9,900 nt of DNA from contig JAFSZQ010000002.1 in the NCBI GenBank assembly GCA_017458885.1, positions 1 to 9,900 on the forward strand, written 5' to 3'. This document shows, one piece after another, positions 4,770 to 9,900 of the stretch. Source of the DNA: Oscillospiraceae bacterium (GTDB taxonomy: Bacteria > Bacillota > Clostridia > Oscillospirales > Oscillospiraceae). A model generated the notes under the pieces. The model worked only from the letters and a program-made list of their open reading frames with translations, was not told the DNA's origin and did no database searches. The first letter of the stretch is position 1, and each line of letters begins with the position of its first letter. Both the position numbers and the translations under genes were made by a program.

Positions 4770-5789
4770 TTATTTGCGCGCCGCGAGCACTTTTTGGTAG
4801 TCCGCGTAGTTCTCCTGCAGCAGCCGCGGCGTGTCCAGTCCGTAGGGGCATTTCGAGGCGCACTTGCCGCAGCGCAGGCAGGTCTCGATCTTCTTCATCT
4901 CCGCCTGCCAGTGCTCGTCGAGCCAGCTCGCCTCCGGCGCGCGGCGGAGCATCAGCGCCATGCGCGCGCACTGGTTGATCTCGATGCCCTGCGGGCACGG
5001 CATACAGTAGCCGCAGCCGCGGCAGAAATCGCCGGACAGCTCCGCACAGTCGCGCTCGATGGTCGCCCGGCGCTCGTCCGTCAGCGCCGCGCCGTTTTTC
5101 ACGCAGTCGAGGAACTGGTCCAGCTCCCACTCGTGCTGCACGCCCCAGATAGGCACGACGCCCTCCTGCGTCTCCATGAACGCGGCGGCGGCGTAACCGT
5201 CGCGGATGAGCCCGCCCGCCATGCCCTTCATGGCGATGAAACCCATGCCCGCAGCGCGGCAGCCCTCGATCAGCTCCCGCTCCTGCTCGCCGGAAAGGTA
5301 GCTGAACGGGAATTGCAGCGTCGCGTACAGCCCCGAGGCGATCGCCTCCCGCGCGACGGCGAGGCGGTGGTTGGTGATGGAGATGTGGCGTATCTTGCCC
5401 TCCCGCTTCGCCTTGAGGGCTTCGTCGTACAGACCGTCCGCCCCGCCGGGCTTCGGGCAGAATGGCAGGTTGTGGAACTGGTAGACGTCGACGTAGTCGG
5501 TGCGGAGCATCCGCAGGCTGGTCTCGAGATGCGCGCGCATCTCCTTGGCGTCCTGCGCGTGGGACTTGGTCGCGAGCACGACCTTGTCGCGTATGCCTGC
5601 GAAGGCATAGCCCATCTTCTCCTCGCTGTCGGTGTAGCCGCGTGCGGTGTCGAAGTAGTCGATGCCGCCGTCGACCGCCTTGCGCAGCAGGTACGCGGCG
5701 TCGTCGCGGGAAATGCGCTGGATCGGCAGGCAGCCGAAGCCGTTCTTCTCGATCTCGATTCCGGTGGAGCCGAGTTGGATGCGCTTCAT
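4770..5789 (-). CDS. Aldo/keto reductase with C-terminal double [4Fe-4S] ferredoxin-like domain
   Basis: A 339-residue cytoplasmic oxidoreductase. The AKR barrel (about 1-240) carries the full catalytic tetrad: D47 and Y52 (in DYFDTARGY), K75 (in VLATKSH) and H106 (in DVYQFHN). The C-terminal domain has two cysteine clusters: C256, C259, C262, C265 followed by Pro (CRGCGYCMPCP) and C304, C307, C310, C314 (CLRCGKCASKCPYG), the pattern of two [4Fe-4S] clusters. Such 'aldo/keto reductase, 4Fe-4S-containing' proteins are common in anaerobic Clostridia; the substrate is generally unknown. The iron-sulfur tail suggests electron exchange with ferredoxin in addition to, or instead of, simple NAD(P)H use. 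It starts 10 bases after the valS stop with a weak AGGA just upstream, so it is probably co-transcribed with valS. A terminator follows. No functional link to valine charging is evident. Confidence 0.92.
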   Translation of the reverse strand: MKRIQLGSTGIEIEKNGFGCLPIQRISRDDAAYLLRKAVDGGIDYFDTARGYTDSEEKMGYAFAGIRDKVVLATKSHAQDAKEMRAHLETSLRMLRTDYVDVYQFHNLPFCPKPGGADGLYDEALKAKREGKIRHISITNHRLAVAREAIASGLYATLQFPFSYLSGEQERELIEGCRAAGMGFIAMKGMAGGLIRDGYAAAAFMETQEGVVPIWGVQHEWELDQFLDCVKNGAALTDERRATIERDCAELSGDFCRGCGYCMPCPQGIEINQCARMALMLRRAPEASWLDEHWQAEMKKIETCLRCGKCASKCPYGLDTPRLLQENYADYQKVLAARK

Positions 5790-5799
5790 CGTCCTGCCC

Positions 5800-8445
<2,646 letters not shown>

Positions 8446-8471
8446 ACGTTCTCTCCTGTCTGCTGGAAAAT

Positions 8472-8496
8472 CGCCCCAAGCAAAACGCTTGGGGCG
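8472..8496 (-). terminator. Strong hairpin in the sigE-valS gap: spoIIG terminator or valS leader attenuator
   Basis: A perfect 10-bp stem (CGCCCCAAGC at 8472-8481 with GCTTGGGGCG at 8487-8496; 5-base loop) is followed on the minus strand by ATTTTCC. That U-tract is short but adequate for weak intrinsic termination. On the plus strand it is followed by CACTTTTTG, so it may be bidirectional. Because the predicted valS promoter lies upstream of it, the hairpin falls in the first bases of the valS mRNA. It therefore either attenuates valS, stabilises its 5' end, or mainly ends sigE readthrough. Confidence 0.65.
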
Positions 8497-8514
8497 CACT
8501 TTTTGCCATATATT

Positions 8515-8543
8515 ATGATACCGTTTTTCCCGTTTGTTGTCAA
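8515..8543 (-). promoter_or_regulatory. Sigma-A promoter of valS, -35 box overlapping the sigE stop codon
   Basis: On the minus strand a perfect -35 TTGACA (8538-8543) and a -10 TATCAT (8515-8520; 5 of 6) are separated by 17 bases. The TGA within TTGACA is the stop codon of sigE (8540-8542). Transcription would start near 8508, giving a leader of roughly 63 bases. This explains how valS can be expressed in growth although it follows a sporulation operon. Confidence 0.7.
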
Positions 8544-9256
8544 CTCATTCGCAGTATCTCTTTTTTCAGCCGCGCGATGATGCGCTTTTCGAGGCGCGAG
8601 ATGTAGCTCTGCGAGATGCCCATGAGGTCGGCGACCTCCTTCTGTGTGCGCTCGGCGCGGCCGTCCAGCCCGAAGCGCAGCACGACGATCTCCCGCTCGC
8701 GCGGCGGCAGGGTCGCGATGGCGCCGCGCAGCAGCTCCCGATCCACGCCCTCCTCGATGGGCTTCATCACCACGTCCTCGTCCGTGCCGAGGACGTCCGA
8801 GAGCAGCAGCTCGTTGCCGTCCCAGTCCGCGCCGAGCGGCTCGTCGATGCTGACCTCCGCCTTCTGGTTCGCCGTCTTGCGCAGGTGCATCAAAATCTCG
8901 TTCTCGATGCAGCGCGAGGCGTAGGTCGCGAGCTTGATGTTCTTCTCGCGCTTGAACGTGTTCACGCCCTTGATCAGCCCGATCGTGCCGATGGAGATCA
9001 GGTCTTCGATGCCGACGCCCGTGTTCTCGAACCGCCGCGCAATGTAGGCGACGAGGCGCAGGTTGTGCTCGATGAGCGTCTGGCGCACGTCCTCGTCGCC
9101 CGCCTCCAGCAGCGCCAGCGCCGCCGCCTCCGCCTCGCGCGAGAGCGGCGGCGGAAGCGTGTCGCTCCCGCCGATGTAGTAGACGCCCGACCACGGCATG
9201 AGCCCGTGCCGCGCGAACCAAGCGCACAGCCTATCCCACAGCCGTTTCCAGCGCAT
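8540..9256 (-). CDS. sigE: Mother-cell sporulation sigma factor pro-sigma-E (SpoIIGB)
   Basis: The 238-residue precursor of sigma-E, activated by SpoIIGA after asymmetric division. It starts with an amphipathic, tryptophan-rich pro-sequence (1-24) followed by [15 protein letters not shown] (25-39), the conserved cleavage neighbourhood. Region 2 (about 58-125) contains [22 protein letters not shown] and [37 protein letters not shown] is typical of sigma-E/K. The region 4 helix-turn-helix is at about 203-225 ([23 protein letters not shown]). The ATG at 9256 lies inside the 3' end of spoIIGA (26-bp overlap) with AGGAGG at 9266-9271, 9 bases upstream. In B. subtilis sigG follows this gene; here valS does. 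Confidence 0.97.
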   Translation of the reverse strand: MRWKRLWDRLCAWFARHGLMPWSGVYYIGGSDTLPPPLSREAEAAALALLEAGDEDVRQTLIEHNLRLVAYIARRFENTGVGIEDLISIGTIGLIKGVNTFKREKNIKLATYASRCIENEILMHLRKTANQKAEVSIDEPLGADWDGNELLLSDVLGTDEDVVMKPIEEGVDRELLRGAIATLPPREREIVVLRFGLDGRAERTQKEVADLMGISQSYISRLEKRIIARLKKEILRMS

Positions 9257-9900
9257 GACGCTCCGCCTCCTCCCCCGTTTCGTCGTACCATAAGCCTTGG
9301 AACCGCGCGCCGAAACGCTCCGGCGACACGGCGACGAGCCGCGCGCCCAGCGCGCGCCCGTCCACGCGCAGGCTGTCGCAGCGGAACGCGCGCAGCATCC
9401 CGCCGCCGCCCGCCGTGCGGATATACAGCGCCTCGCCGGAGCCGTAGTCCAACGGCGCGAGCGCGGACGCCTCGATCACCGGCACACCCTCGCCGGTCAG
9501 CGGGTCGGTCAGCGCGTTGCCCGTGTCGCGCAGCAGCGTTGCCTCCGCCGCCTTGCCGCCGTACTCGACGCGCACGCGGACGAGGTCCCGGTCGCCATAT
9601 CGCGCGCCGCCGCGGAAGACGACCGTCAGCAGCAGCCACGACGCGGCCGCGGCGACGAAGAACACGCCCCACGGCAGCTCCGCATAAAGAAGCCCCCGCG
9701 CGAGCCGCCCCATGCCGCCGCTCGCGCGCCCCAGCAGCAGCGCGCCGCCGCCGAGCGCGCAGGCGCAGAGCAGGAACAGCAGCGTCCGCTTGCCGTACCC
9801 CGCCCGTCCGAACGCGGCGAGGCACATCAGCCCCATCGCGGCGAGCAGCAGCCACGGCGAAAACGGCAGCACGAGCGCGGCGACGGCATACGCCGCCCCC
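9231..9900 (-). CDS. spoIIGA: SpoIIGA, pro-sigma-E processing membrane aspartic protease (partial, N-terminus outside window)
   Basis: Septal membrane protease that cleaves pro-sigma-E. About 223 C-terminal residues are visible. The frame is still open at base 9900 with no supported start in the window: an internal GTG at 9872 has hydrophobic coding sequence before it and is not the start. Three hydrophobic segments (roughly bases 9870-9810, 9790-9725 and 9675-9615) are the last part of the N-terminal multi-pass domain. The C-terminal domain has the catalytic motif [13 protein letters not shown]; the active Asp codon is at 9525-9527, equivalent to the DSGN motif around D183 of the B. subtilis protein by alignment from memory. 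Sequence identity to the family is low elsewhere, as usual, so the call rests on this motif, topology and the 26-bp overlap with sigE. Confidence 0.93.
   Translation of the reverse strand, partial: GAAYAVAALVLPFSPWLLLAAMGLMCLAAFGRAGYGKRTLLFLLCACALGGGALLLGRASGGMGRLARGLLYAELPWGVFFVAAAASWLLLTVVFRGGARYGDRDLVRVRVEYGGKAAEATLLRDTGNALTDPLTGEGVPVIEASALAPLDYGSGEALYIRTAGGGGMLRAFRCDSLRVDGRALGARLVAVSPERFGARFQGLWYDETGEEAERHALETAVG

Noticed and set aside
8446..8499. Longer valS starting at 8499.
   Set aside because: The extension translates the leader hairpin and Shine-Dalgarno; the start at 8445 has a well-placed AGGAGAG and a family-typical N-terminus.
8446..8539. A T-box riboswitch for valS.
   Set aside because: Only 94 bases lie between sigE and valS, and no specifier or T-box consensus is visible.

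Overview
The window comes from a GC-rich, endospore-forming member of the Clostridia. The evidence is the presence of both early sporulation sigma loci (spoIIA and spoIIG), a Firmicutes-style UvrD/PcrA helicase, Gram-positive-type promoters and Shine-Dalgarno sites, and strong G/C preference at third codon positions. An uncultured gut lineage (Oscillospirales or Christensenellales type) would fit, but the sequence does not fix the genus. Coding density is very high, and most long open frames antisense to the real genes are GC-driven shadows.

Left part (1-3198), DNA damage. A UvrD/PcrA-type helicase gene runs leftward out of the window. It is divergent from a rightward three-gene unit: a 64-residue single-pass membrane protein, a radical SAM protein of the 'putative DNA modification/repair' family, and its constant partner, the DUF4130-type 'probable DNA metabolism protein'. 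The 164-bp divergent gap holds one promoter for each direction. The rightward one is a perfect TTGACA-N17-TATAAT. Three copies of a CGAAC half-site in LexA-box-like 14-mers lie on and around the rightward promoter, so the unit looks SOS-controlled. The radical SAM protein ends in QLSLF, a textbook sliding-clamp-binding pentapeptide, directly after a helix-hairpin-helix region. This is the least described part of the window and the best candidate for an uncharacterised damage-response system.

Right part (3201-9900), all leftward. Reading in the direction of transcription: the end of spoIIGA (protease that activates pro-sigma-E), sigE, valS (valyl-tRNA synthetase), an aldo/keto reductase with a two-cluster ferredoxin tail, a terminator, then spoIIAA-spoIIAB-sigF as a tight operon with 4-bp overlaps. 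The two loci that set up forespore (sigma-F) and mother-cell (sigma-E) programmes, which are far apart in Bacillus subtilis, are here separated only by valS and the reductase gene. valS appears to have its own promoter, whose -35 box contains the sigE stop codon, and a strong hairpin in its short leader. No T-box fits there.

The two halves converge at 3198/3201 with only two bases between stop codons and no terminator between them. No RNA genes, insertion sequences, CRISPR arrays or attachment sites were seen, and no stretch above 300 bases lacks a gene.
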